Below, one piece after another: positions 31,793-43,837 of a DNA stretch of 64,000 nt. The position numbers were made by a program, and so were the translations under genes. Numbering within the stretch: the first letter of the stretch is position 1; the number at the start of each line of letters is the position of its first letter. This stretch comes from Dallia pectoralis (lineage: Eukaryota > Chordata > Actinopteri > Esociformes > Umbridae), in contig CM055754.1 of the NCBI GenBank assembly GCA_029465975.1, forward strand, positions 8,320,264-8,384,263, read 5' to 3'. Below the pieces are notes generated by a model that searched no databases, was not told the DNA's origin, and worked only from the letters and a program-made list of their open reading frames with translations.

Positions 31793-34700
31793 TTAATAGT
31801 GAGAGCGTGCTCTCTTACCTCCATGACCCCAGTTTCCACCACCCCCTCCTCCTCCTCTACCCCCTCCCCTTCCCCCTCCTCGCCAGCCACCTCTACCCCC
31901 TCCCCAACCTCCACCCCCTCTGCCTTCTTGTCTCTTCTGCCATGCTGGCATCTCAGGGAGGGGGGCGTCTATTTCAGAGGGACGACCACCGCGATCCGGC
32001 ACTCGCCCCATCAGGATCTGGAGAAGGAAAATACGATGGTAAATGGCTGGAACACTCAGTCAGTTATGACCCCTTTGACAATGCTAGGTATAAAGGTTAT
32101 TGGCCTGATGACCCGATGCTTGTACACTAACAAGACATTCCAGTGTTAATTAGGCTACACTGCGCAGTACCTTATTGACAGCACATGCAGTATTCTCTCT
32201 GCTGGAGCCACTGCTGGTTTTCACCACGTTGCAGATGTCATCCCTGGCTGCCAGCAGGTGAGCGATGCTTACAGCGGACTTCTGGGCCAGGGACTGTCTC
32301 TTAGGCTGGTAGGCCCTGGCCATGCAGTCTACCCTCTCCTAACATAATGACAGAAAGGCTGTTATGCACAACATCTGAACAATGAGATTCATCACAGAGA
32401 GAGAGCAGGTGGGGACAGGCACATTTAGGATGGTAGCACTTGTAGCTCCGGCCTCCAATTAGAAAAAGTGGCTCACTCAATATATGGCTTGGGACATGTT
32501 TTGTTGTTGTGAAACATCACATTGTATTCAAGATTCTTTTTAAATACAATATGCAATATAACGGTAGATTTTACGAACTATTACTGATAGACTTATACAC
32601 AACAGAAAGTCGGCCAAATGTAAGAGTGGATACAATCCATCCCAGGCTGATACCCCTGATCCACTGTGCTAAAAGACAGCATGTATTTTGCAAAACAAAA
32701 TGATACTGCACTTGTAACATCCACAATAGAGCAACACAGATTAACTATAGAAAACCTGAGACAAAACAATACCAGTATAATGATCTGCCTGTAAAAGTTT
32801 GAGAACCAACGTCAAAGATTTATGGAACGGTTCAGATCTTAGTCCGTCGATATAACACAGAATAAACATGCATCTAAAATAACCCTGTTCAGACATGTAA
32901 GCTAACAAACAACAGTTTGGACTACAGTCATTTTCAATGTTATGAGCAATGAGCAAACACAACCACCGACGAATGCACTATTGTACATGACCAAACAACA
33001 ATACATATTTGTCAGACACCCTTCATTGGAACAAACAAAGCCGTTTTCCTGATGAATCTGAATTCTTTACAAAAACTAGATTAATTTGGTAATAGTCTTA
33101 TCGCCGAGCCCTTCTTTGCAGCAATTTCTGAAACACAGCATGCTATTATTTTAAACGCTGGTTTGCCAACTAGGACCACCGTATCCACCTGCCTTTGCTC
33201 GGTCTGACCAGCCGAAAGACTGCACGGTGACGTCTAGACGTTTGATCAGCATCCTCCGTCGGCACTCGTACTCTGAGGACAGCAGTGTGTTGATCTGCTC
33301 CAGCCTCTCCTATCAATAGAGACAGAGTCACTTAACACACACATGACGTCCACTCGTGGCTCTGCAACATCAACTTTGCCTGTCTGCTTACCCACTGTTG
33401 ACTTTCAAAAGAGTGCTTCAGTACTGGCTTTCCTAAGTGATGCTTCGGAAGCTCTTGAAGAAGTACGTTTGTCTGGAAATTGATCATTACAATAAAATGC
33501 ATCTGTTGATTACCAAGCGAGTCATCTTCGCAGACGTTGGGTAATGAAGGCCATTGTAGGAGATTTGTTATAAGCAAAGCTAAGTGAAACTGTATGCAAT
33601 TGAGATGAACTTTAAACAAACCTTGCTTTCTATTGCAGAGAACAGATCTGCTACTGACTGCTCTTTCGGCTCTGGGAGATTCAGTGTTTCACAGATATTT
33701 TGGAATATGTTATCTTCTTGTTCTTTGTCCTGAACAGATTGGCTTTTGGTGATCTGCGCAGCTTGAAGTTCAGAGCCTAAAAACACTGCAGAATGAAGAT
33801 ACGAGAGGGGTTCAAAGAAAACATTAAATTCATGACAGATGGCAACTTCACTAGCTGACCGTCTCAACGCTGTTCTTATTTGTTTTATATCGAGAGGAAG
33901 TTGAGTTGTGAAAAATAGCTGCTATATTCACTAGCAAAAGTAGCTGCTAAATTCACTAACAAAAACAGCTGCTAGATTTACTAGCAAAAATTGCTAATAC
34001 CAAAATGATCGCCTCCCACCAACATTTGCACTATTGTCCCACAGCAGAGGACGTAAGAGTTGTGCCACCATGTACCTTGATTAAACAGCTTCAATCATTT
34101 GTTGCAATGCTTTTATACAAATCCTGAAATGTGAGATGGAATAGTGCAACACTCTTCAAGAAAAGCCAACAGTATGCTGAAGGATGAAGGTGATTGAAAT
34201 CTATTTTGCACTGCGCTCCAGAACTAAAGGCTCAATGATGTTCAGATCTGGTGAGTGTGGAAGCTACGGAAGGTGTTTGACAAAATCTTGAAACCACTCA
34301 ACATCAGCCTGGAATATTTGAATCTCATTAAAGCAAACTGTTTGCACCAGAGGGTGCACCTTGGCTGTTAAATACAACCATGCAGAGCAATCGTTGAACA
34401 CATCGACTCCCATTAGATGGCAGCCCACATCATTACAGATCCCCCACATCGGTGAACAGATCATTGCAGACACTGTGGGCTAACAGCGGCCTTCGTCTTT
34501 CTCCAATTGTAAACCGATGAATCACATGGGTTGAAAGATGACTCATTAGACCATATCACTTTTTTTCCCAACGCTCAAGAATACAAGACACAAGTGGTTT
34601 CTGAATGGCAGCATAGGCATATAGTCCAGTGTTTTTAATCAAACATCATAAAGTGTTTGGTTAAATTAGGCCACTGGAGTGTTGATTAAATCATGTGGTA

Positions 34701-36300
34701 ACTTTCAAGTCTAACTTTCAAGGCATTGAGCGACTATTCTGATAAGTGGTTGTCTATCCCTGAAGGTCAGCGTTGACTTGCAACCACTGTACCTATTTGC
34801 CTAAGCAATTCCTCCATGTTTGGCCAAACTTTGCTATAATGATCTGTAACACTTTTCCTTTTGACACATTGAATCATCTGTTTATGTGACCAATAAACCT
34901 TCAATTCGGGCATCAACTAGTTGACTTTGAAAATCTGTTAATTGCCTCTAGTTGCTTTTGAAAACGCAATTATTGAAGTGGTTATTTTCAAATGTAATTT
35001 ATAGTGGATGTAATTTAGTGGATCTTTTCTCACCTGCACTGCTGTCATACCTGTTCACACTCTTGAAGTATTCTATTTGCTCAGGAATGCCCAAATGCTC
35101 TTCCTCCCAAAACCACGGTAACTTTGACCTTTTTACATTCTGTATATAGACACTCCTTTGTATTTTATATAGTTCTTATTGCCATTAAATGCAGCTCAAC
35201 TGACCTTCTTGTAGCAGATCCAGTATTATCTGCATATTTACTCTCCACTTGATCCTGTCCTGCCTTTTGGTGTCTCAATGCTATTGTCACTCTTGTGTTC
35301 TGGTTATTTTTATGTGTGAACTTATGTAGTCTTGCACATTATTCATCTTATCTTGGCCAGTTTGCGGTTGCAAATGAGAATTTGTTGTCAATCGGCACCC
35401 CTGGTTAAATTAAGGTTAAAAAAAAGCTGACACATGGATTGCTGATTTGCCATCAACCTAATGCATCTTCTGCAGCTGTGTTTGTAATTGGGATTGAGTC
35501 ACTTCAAATCCAGAAGGTACTCCAAGCACATTGTTAGAGACGAGTAGGTGGTTTGTGACTCATTAAACAGTATTAGATATTAACATGACTAGTGTAAATT
35601 CTAAAAATCTTTACCTGTACCTCTGTCTTTTACAACCAGTACTTCAGGGGGCTGGAAAAATTCATACTTTAAATGAAAATGTTTAAATACAACAAACAAG
35701 GTTTTCACGTTAAGCTACATTAATACTTACAAGCAAGCTGTAGATACTCTTTTTTGTTCTTCAGCCCTCCCAGTAGAATCCCAGAGACAAGGCCTTGATA
35801 GGGGCACTGTAACTCCTTCAGGAACCCACTCATCTCCAACTGAAGGCCATCAGTGTCTCCTGAACATAGAATTCAGGTAGAAATAACTTGCATCCAATAT
35901 AACTAACACATTTGAACCAAATGGCTTGTGAGAGTGGGTCACCACCAATAGTCTTTCAGCTCACCTACACCTGATGTGATGCTCTCTTCCAGGTCACATA
36001 ACGGTTTGAGACGTGTTGCCAACCAAATGCACAAGTTGACATAATCCGGTGATGACAGACCCTTTTCACATGCGTGGACCAGAATCTCCTCATTCTTTAA
36101 TGGTCCATCATACCTGCGCACCAAAACAACACACTATCTGGCTGAGCATAACACTTGGATTTGCAATAAAATTGTATCACCAACTATTCATTGACCATAT
36201 TTGCAAAATGAAGATATGTTGTAATAATCAGAGGCAATAATCATTGTGATGATGATACTTACCCGAGTTGTTCTAGCGTGTCTAAAATATCATGTTCCAT
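31793..36300 (-). CDS. fam98b: FAM98B-type protein, complete coding exons
   Basis: Eight exons on the minus strand: 36263-36300, 35971-36113, 35731-35859, 33622-33785, 33392-33472, 33193-33309, 32171-32338, 31793-32017. They join in frame to 354 residues. Conserved stretches are LGYDGPLKNEEI, GLSSPDYVNLCIWLATRLK, LCDLEESITSG, YECRRRMLIKRLDVTVQSFG, AYQPKR, AHLLAARDD and ILMGRVPDRGGRPSEI. The C-terminus is a Gly/Arg/Trp-rich RGG tail ending KRARSHY. FAM98B is a subunit of the RTCB-DDX1 tRNA-splicing ligase complex, and RGG tails bind RNA and are arginine-methylated. Adjacency to spred1 matches human 15q14 and favours fam98b over fam98a. The intron after 33193 has a GC donor; the rest are GT-AG. 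Intron 3 holds a Tc1 remnant and a LINE tail. Confidence 0.93.
34000..34830 (-). mobile_element. Tc1-like transposon remnant in fam98b intron 3
   Basis: On the minus strand the order fits a Tc1-type DDE transposase: core near 34430-34500 and the SPDLN-like region near 34230-34270 (complement of GATGTTCAGATCTGGTGAGT). Stops and frameshifts occur throughout, and the ends are not clear. Confidence 0.6.
35040..35430 (+). repeat. LINE 3'-end-like interspersed repeat
   Basis: The tail AAATGAGAATTTGTTGTCAA followed by CCTGGTTAAATTAAGGTTAA is the common 3' terminus of a fish non-LTR repeat (L2/RSg-1-like in salmonids, by memory). A related fragment is at about 10960-11000. No open reading frame is left. 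Confidence 0.5.
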
Positions 36301-36815
36301 TGTTGCAGACAAATATCAGAACATTCCCTTTAATGTCAACCCTAAACCTAACGCTAATCCCAACCCTAATCAACACGATCGGTGGTAGCCTGAGTGCGAA
36401 AACATTAGAAAACAAACATATAATTATTTTTTATTTATTACCAAATGGTCAACGGAAGATTCCAATGTTTTGTAATATTAGATACATGCCGACAGTAGTG
36501 AGCAACATAAATATCATCCGTAGTGAACATGTCACCGAGGTCGCTTTAGTTCCAGTAAACGGATCTCCTATAATAACATTCCGGATTCAAATTCTTTACT
36601 TGGATTGAAATGTATAATTAAATCAGTACATAGCGCAATATACATGCGGAATTAAATGTATTTCTGAATTATTATATTTTACTCATTATGCAAATGACAA
36701 TAAGCGTGTAAATTCTGGAAAGAGACGTGGTGACAAATCTTTCAATAAAGTATTTCTGCAGACCATAAATCGGGGGCGTAATTTAATATGGGGATTCTTT
36801 AATGTTAAGTTACGC
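36301..36815. promoter_or_regulatory. fam98b: upstream region of fam98b
   Basis: About 500 bp between the fam98b start codon and the 24-bp array. It has to hold the 5' UTR and core promoter unless a further non-coding exon exists. A degenerate CCCTAA-like run lies at about 36340-36378. No clear TATA box or CpG cluster was seen. Confidence 0.3.
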
Positions 36816-36816
36816 C

Positions 36817-39112
36817 CACTGATGTATTAATTTATAGGCCCACTGATGTATTAATTTATAGGCCCACTGATGTATTAACTTAGTCCCACTGATGTATTAA
36901 CTTATAGGCCCACTGATGTATTAACTTATAGGCCCACTGATGTATTAACTTATAGGCCCACTGATGTATTAACTTATAGGCCCACTGATGTATTAACTTA
37001 TAGGCCCACTGAAGTATTACCTTATAGGCCCACTGATGTATTAACTTATAGGCCCACTGATGTATTAACTTATAGGCCCACTGATGTATTACCTTATAGG
37101 CCCACTGATGTATTAACTTATAGGCCCACTGATGTATTAACTTATAGGCCCACTGATGTATTACCTTATAGGCCCACTGATGTATTACCTTATAGGCCCA
37201 CTGATGTATTAACTTATAGTCCCACTGATGTATTACCTTATAGGCCCACTGATGTATTAACTTATAGTCCCACTGATGTATTAACTTATAGTCCCACTGA
37301 TGTATTAACTTATAGTCCCACTGATGTATTAACTTATAGTCCCACTGATGTATTACCTTATAGGCCCACTGATGTATTAACTTAGTCCCACTGATGTATT
37401 AACTTATAGGCCCACTGATGTATTAACTTATAGTCCCACTGATGTATTACCTTATAGGCCCACTGATGTATTAACTTATAGGCCCACTGATGTATTAACT
37501 AATAGGCCCACTGATGTATTAACTTATAGGCCCACTGATGTATTAACTTAGTCCCACTGATGTATTACCTTATAGGCCCACTGATGTATTAACTTATAGT
37601 CCCACTGATGTATTACCTTATAGGCCCACTGATGTATTAACTTATAGGCCCACTGATGTATTACCTTATAGGCCCACTGATGTATTAACTTATAGGCCCA
37701 CTGATGTATTACCTTATAGGCCCACTGATGTATTAACTTATAGGCCCACTGATGTATTAACTTATAGGCCCACTGATGTATTACCTTATAGGCCCACTGA
37801 TGTATTACCTTATAGGCCCACTGATGTATTAACTTATAGTCCCACTGATGTATTACCTTATAGGCCCACTGATGTATTAACTTATAGTCCCACTGATGTA
37901 TTAACTTATAGTCCCACTGATGTATTAACTTATAGTCCCACTGATGTATTACCTTATAGGCCCACTGATGTATTAACTTAGTCCCACTGATGTATTACCT
38001 TATAGGCCCACTGATGTATTAACTTAGTCCCACTGATGTATTACCTTATAGGCCCACTGATGTATTAACTTATAGGCCCACTGATGTATTAACTAATAGG
38101 CCCACTGATGTATTAACTTATAGGCCCACTGATGTATTAACTTAGTCCCACTGATGTATTACCTTATAGGCCCACTGATGTATTAACTTATAGTCCCACT
38201 GATGTATTACCTTATAGGCCCACTGATGTATTAACTTATAGTCCCACTGATGTATTACCTTATAGGCCCACTGATGTATTAACTTATAGGCCCACTGATG
38301 TATTACCTTATAGGCCCACTGATGTATTAACTTATAGGCCCACTGATGTATTAACTTATAGGCCCACTGATGTATTACCTTATAGGCCCACTGATGTATT
38401 AACTTATAGGCCCACTGATGTATTAACTTATAGGCCCACTGATGTATTAACTTATAGGCCCACTGATGTATTAACTTATAGGCCCACTGATGTATTAACT
38501 TATAGGCCCACTGAAGTATTACCTTATAGGCCCACTGAAGTATTACCTTATAGGCCCACTGATGTATTACCTTATAGGCCCACTGATGTATTACCTTATA
38601 GGCCCACTGATGTATTACCTTATAGGCCCACTGATGTATTAACTTATAGGCCCACTGATGTATTACCTTATAGGCCCACTGATGTATTACCTTATAGGCC
38701 CACTGATGTATTAACTTATAGGCCCACTGATGTATTAACTTATAGGCCCACTGATGTATTAACTTATAGGCCCACTGATGTATTAACTTATAGGCCCACT
38801 GATGTATTAACTTATAGGCCCACTGATGTATTAACTTATAGGCCCACTGATGTATTAACTTATAGGCCCACTGATGTATTAACTTATAGGCCCACTGATG
38901 TATTAACTTATAGGCCCACTGATGTATTAACTTATAGGCCCACTGATGTATTAACTTATAGGCCCACTGATGTATTAACTTATAGGCCCACTGATGTATT
39001 AACTTATAGGCCCACTGATGTATTAACTTATAGGCCCACTGATGTATTACCTTATAGTCCCACTGATGTATTAACTTATAGGCCCACTGATGTATTAACT
39101 TATAGGCCCACC
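36817..39112. repeat. 24-bp satellite-like array, about 96 copies, with higher-order structure
   Basis: The unit is TAGGCCCACTGATGTATTAACTTA in two parts: TAGGCCCACTGATG, then TATTAACTTA. Variants alternate at two sites (TTAAC or TTACC; TAGGC or TAGTC), and some units are 22 bp (CTTAGTCCC). Blocks of variants recur about 600 bp apart (for example the rare AACTAATAGG at 37497 and 38091, offset 594), so whole segments were duplicated. Matching inverted 9-mers (ATGGGGATT at 36788-36796, AATCCCCAT at 39127-39135) and a 13-nt inverted piece of the unit (39113-39125) flank the array. Confidence 0.97.
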
Positions 39113-39139
39113 TTAATACATCAGTTAATCCCCATCATG

Positions 39140-40620
39140 AGAGCTTTCAGCTGAAATGTGACAGATGCCCTTCAACACAAATGGCACAAACTCTACAAAC
39201 TACAATAGTTTTGACTAAACCTGGTTTCCTCTGACGGAAGATTGAGTATTTTCAACAAGAACACAAACAACGATCTGGAAAAAGGATCTTGAAATGAGTT
39301 GTCCAATGTCCTTCTAAAAGTGCTCAACAACCTTGTCAGACATTGCAAGAAGATGCTCAGTGCTGGTGGGATTGGGACAACAATATGGAAACATATGTTT
39401 TTGAAAAAACTATAATACTACTCAATAAAATGATTTGTGTTTGAGAAATATTGTTATTAACATATTTATACGTCTGCGCCTTGTGTTTGAGAGGATATTA
39501 ATTATCATTTGTGTTTATTTGGAATCACTTTTGCTCAACTTAACAAATGGTGGCAATAGTTCATGAATTGACTCTGACATGGCCAGATATAATAGAAACA
39601 AGATGCCTGTTATTGGTTAATCAATTGGGAATAAACAAGCGGTTCCAGATAATGATCAATCATTGCTAGCCACTGCTATTCGTAATTTTAGCGATAGTTG
39701 TTTCTGTGCAAAGTATGCATCGTCTTATCCGTCAAGATTAAGACAATTTTAAGTTGATGTGGCCATCTGTTATAGACGGCAAGTACTGCCAGTATATACA
39801 CATTTACTTTTTAAATAGTATTAACTACTACATTAATAAACCATACATGACTGAACAAACGCCTTCAAAAATGCACACCATCCATCTGTATTGGGAGAGT
39901 AAGGGGATGCATGCATTCAAAATGCTGGGAATCAAAGCAGCCATTTTCTCTGTCTCACTTTTCTTTACAAATACACAACAGAGCAACTAAGACACTGGGA
40001 AGAAGGTCTGCCTCATTTCTATGCACATCTTGATTTGCGGATGATAGGATGAACTGAATGTTACATCTTTATACCTTTTCATCCGTCTTTATATTACATT
40101 AACAGTACACACACATTAATGTGCTTCATGGAAACTTTATATTTCAAAATAAAAATGCATCGCTGATGTTTAGTAGTTATCACTCGCAAGCTGCACACGG
40201 CCTATAGCTAATTGTGAGACTGGGATTAGCAGATATCACAGCTGGTGCCGTGGAGCAGCTCACTAAATTGGGTAGAAAAGCAGTGGGAAACAAATTAGGA
40301 GAGATTGATGTACCAATAAGTGACATTATGGCTTACAAACCAGGTATTTAAAAAATTACAACTCCTGGTCAAATATTTTTGACACACAACTCATCACAGT
40401 CATATAGCCTACCTTGAAAATAAGGAACTTCCTCTGGAGTCTAGACTACTGGTGCTTCAAATACATGGAGTTGGTTGCCCGTGTTATTCAAAAATGAAAG
40501 CATCCGAAACAGTGGTTCTCTCAATATAGAGTAACTTTAAATTTAAACAATGCCCTGCACTTCTACATCAACGCCTTGCCAATGAGGAGAGATGGGAACA
40601 GCAGGCCAGAAGGTACAGCG
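39140..40620. other. fam98b-spred1 intergenic stretch, no feature seen
   Basis: AT-rich sequence with one 78-codon open frame (39754-39990) of no recognisable family. Confidence 0.5.
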
Positions 40621-40628
40621 AGAGGTTA

Positions 40629-42190
40629 TATACCGATCAGCAAGAACATTATGACCACCAACAGATGAAGTGACTCACACTGATAATCTTGATATCGTGG
40701 CAGCTGTCCGTGGGTGGGATATATTAGGCAGCAAGTAAACATTTTGTCTCCAAAGTTAATGTGTTAGAAGCAGGGAAAATAGGCAAGCATAAGGACCTGA
40801 GCAGTTTGACAAGGACCAAATTGTGATGACTAGACAACTGGGTCAGATATTTGTGGGGTGTTCCTGGTCTGTTGTGGTCAGAACCCATCAAAAGGAACAA
40901 GCAGTGAAACGGTGACTGGGTCATGAGCGGCCAAGGGTCATTGATGCACATGGGGAGTGAAGGCTGGCTCGTGTGGTCTAACCCAAGTTTGTTGCATATG
41001 GATCTGTGTAGCAACAGGCCAGTCTGGGTGCCCATGCTGACCTCTGTCCACTGCCAATGGCACCTACAATGGGCACTAGATCATCAGAACTGGACCACAG
41101 AGCAAGAGAAGATGGCCTTGTCTGATGAATCCCGTTTTCATTTACTTTAAGTGAACGGTCGGGTGCATGTGCGTTGCTTTCCTGGAGAACACATGGCACC
41201 AGGAAGCATTATGGGAAAGAAGGAAAGCCGGCGGAGGCAGAGGGATGTTTTGAGCAATGTTCTGCTGGATAACCTTTGGTCCGGTCATTTATGTAGATGT
41301 TACTATGACACGTGCCACCTACCTGGTTCCATTGTTGTAAACCAGGTACAGCCGTTCATGGAAACAGTATTACCTGATAGCAGTGGCCTCTTACAGCAGG
41401 ATAATGCACCCTGTCACAAAGCAGGAATGGTTTGAGGTGTTTGATTTTGACTCTACATTCCCCAGATCTCAATCCATTCAAGGATCTTTGGGATGTGATG
41501 GACAAACAAGTGTGACCCATAGAGGCCCCACCTTGCAACTTACAGGACTTAAAAGATCTACTGCTAATGTCTTGGTGCCAGATACCACTGGACCCTTCCA
41601 CTAATGTCTTGGTTCCAGATACCACAGGACAACTTCACTAATGTCTTGGTGCCTGATACCACAGAACACCTTCACTAATGTCTTGGTGCCAGATACCACA
41701 GGACACCTTCACTAATGTATTGGTGCCAGATACCACAGAACACCTTCACTAATGTCTTTGTGCCAGATACCACAGGACACGTCACTAATGTCTTGGAGCC
41801 AGATACCACAGGACACCATCACTAATGTCTTGGTGCCAGATACCACAAGACACCTCCACTAATGTCTTGGTGCCAGATACCACAGGACACCGTCACTAAT
41901 GTCTTGGAGCCAGATACCACAGGACACCGTCACTAATGTCTTGGTGCCAGATACCACAGGACACCGTCACTAATGTCTTGGAGCCAGATACCACAGGACA
42001 CCTTCACTAATGTCTTGGTGCCAGATACCACAGGACACCTTCACTAATGTCTTGGTGCCAGATACCACAAGACACCGTCACTAATGTCTTGGTGCCAGAT
42101 ACCACAGTGTACCTTCAGAGGTCTAGTGGATTCCATGCCTCGACGGGTCAGGGCTGTTGTGGTGGAAAAACATTCTAGTTTACATTTTAT
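40629..42190 (+). mobile_element. Tc1-like transposon with an internal minisatellite
   Basis: The left end TATACCGATCAGCAAGAACA (then TTATGACCACC) matches the left end of the sister element at 43836. Plus-strand fragments encode a Tc1-type DDE transposase: DNA-binding part near 40750-40990, DE-containing core near 41100-41230 (the SDESRF motif is encoded near 41120), and the AsnAlaProCysHis motif near 41403-41420. Stops (for example TAA at 41148) and frameshifts make it inactive. The 3' end of the gene is replaced by a 15-copy tandem array, after which the normal C-terminus (SMPRRVRAVVVEK-like) resumes near 42135. The right inverted repeat is eroded. Confidence 0.85.
41564..42118 (+). repeat. 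37-bp minisatellite made from the transposase 3' coding region, 15 copies
   Basis: The unit is CTAATGTCTTGGTGCCAGAT then ACCACAGGACACCTTCA. In the intact family this short sequence occurs once and codes for the LMSWCQIPQ stretch just before the C-terminus. One unit is 36 bp. Variants (GGAGCC, CACCGTCA) are shared between units in patches, as expected from unequal exchange or slippage. Because 37 is not a multiple of 3, the array shifts the frame with each copy. Confidence 0.95.
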
Positions 42191-43380
42191 TAGGTCCTGG
42201 AGATGCTAGAAAGGAAGATACAACAATGAAAGCATCACAGTGTCTTGATATTTGCTTGATCTTAGCGAAAAAATGACAAGCACTACATTGCACTTTCTGC
42301 TAATGACACCCACTCAGATACCCACATTATATTTGCAACCTGAAGAAGCAAGAGAAAGTGTTAAAAAATCCCACAATGCCACCCTAGATTAAAACTCACC
42401 ATTTTATTATGATAATGTTATTTGATGTCAAATTACAAGTGTATGATGTAACATAAAAACAGTTACAAACATGTAGGCATATTTACATTATATATTTATG
42501 AAACTAACAAGCTACATCTTTAGAAAGAAAATACAACTATGACAGGAGTTATTAAACTATACATTTTACATCATATACTTGGGATTTTCAAACCGTGATA
42601 GAAATACCTAGACGTATATAAACCAATATAACCAGAACAAGAGCTGTTAAGTTTTAGAAGGAGCAATGATCGTTGTGAGGCACTTGTTCCGAGGTTGTCA
42701 GGGTGTGAAGCTAATGGCACTAAGAAACTGAAAGAAAAGATGCACGAGAAAGAAGAGAAACAGGCCGTGTTTACAGAACAATTAGAGTACCATTTTTACT
42801 TCAATTTTCAAAACACAAATGTATTCCACTGATCAGAACTAATGTTACATCATCAAGCGCTGTAAGAAGAAAAAAGCCTACATACATCATCAGTGCACCA
42901 AAGCATTGAATAATTGAAAAGTAGCCACTGGACTGCTGTAAAAGTAACCTTTTTAAACAATACACTGAAGAAACAAGTATATATAGGCATTTCCTTTCAA
43001 CCTAGACAAAGTCAAGAATTTACATTTGTTTTATGCATTCCAAAGATATGCGCACTTTCCGAGATTGAAAGGATAATAAAAGACTAGCAGCAACATGGTT
43101 AAACTGAAGTCTTATATATGCAAAGTTAAATGACAGGTACAAAAATATATTAAAGCAGACGAACACGTTGCATATTATAATACAGTACATGACAGCGACA
43201 TGCACTGTACTGGTTAATGCAGAAGGTTATTTCAATATCTCTCAGCAAAACTTGAATAAATGTGCATCCTACATTTTGCTTCTCAGCCAGCAAGTTTTTA
43301 TTCTGTTCATCAAACCTTGGTTCAGCTTGCAATATGCATGGCAAATGAAATTACTATATGGGAGAACAAAAATAGAAGGA
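42190..43380. other. AT-rich stretch, possibly the far 3' UTR of spred1
   Basis: No coding signal. AATAAA hexamers on the minus strand (plus-strand TTTATT at 42413-42418 and near 43297) would allow transcripts from spred1 to end here, 4-5 kb past the stop, similar in scale to mammalian SPRED1. This is only a possibility, since transposons lie between. Confidence 0.25.
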
Positions 43381-43399
43381 AAAGCAAACCAAATGGGTG

Positions 43400-43433
<34 letters not shown>

Positions 43434-43442
43434 CACGCACAG
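43400..43442. repeat. (CA)n microsatellite, interrupted
   Basis: Short CA run with CG interruptions. Confidence 0.85.
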
Positions 43443-43554
43443 ACGCACATGGGCACATATATATATGCTGTCAGAAAACTACGTATGGTTTTAACAGTCG
43501 TTCATAGCTGATTTTCTCTCAACACAATAAAATTAGTGATTGTATCTAGCAGCT

Positions 43555-43837
43555 TTATGTATGTGTGTATTTGTGTGTGTATATGTATGTGTGTGTGGGT
43601 GTGTATGAATGTATGTGTGTATTTGTGTGTGTATATGTATGTGTGTGTGGGTGTGTATGAATGTATGTGTGTATTTGTGTGTGTATATGTATGTGTGTGT
43701 GGGTGTGTTTGAATGTATGTGTGTATTTGTGTGTGTATATGTATGTGTGTGTGGGTGTGTATGAATGTATGTGTGTATTTGTGTGTGTATATGTATGTGT
43801 GTGTGGGTGTGTATGAATGTATGTGTGTATTTGTGTA
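43555..43837. repeat. 52-bp GT-rich minisatellite, about 5.4 copies
   Basis: The unit contains GTATTTGTGTGTGTATATGT and GTGTGTGGGTGTGTATGAAT; phase marks ATTTGTG at 43569, 43621 and 43673 give 52 bp. It directly abuts the left end of a Tc1-like element at 43836. The His-Thr-rich minus-strand open frames over it are by-products. Confidence 0.93.

Noticed and set aside
36338..36378. Interstitial telomere repeat (CCCTAA-like)
   Set aside because: Only two or three imperfect units; too short and degenerate.
36817..39112. CRISPR-like look of the regular 24-bp repeats
   Set aside because: Units are contiguous, with no unique spacers, in a vertebrate genome; it is a tandem satellite.
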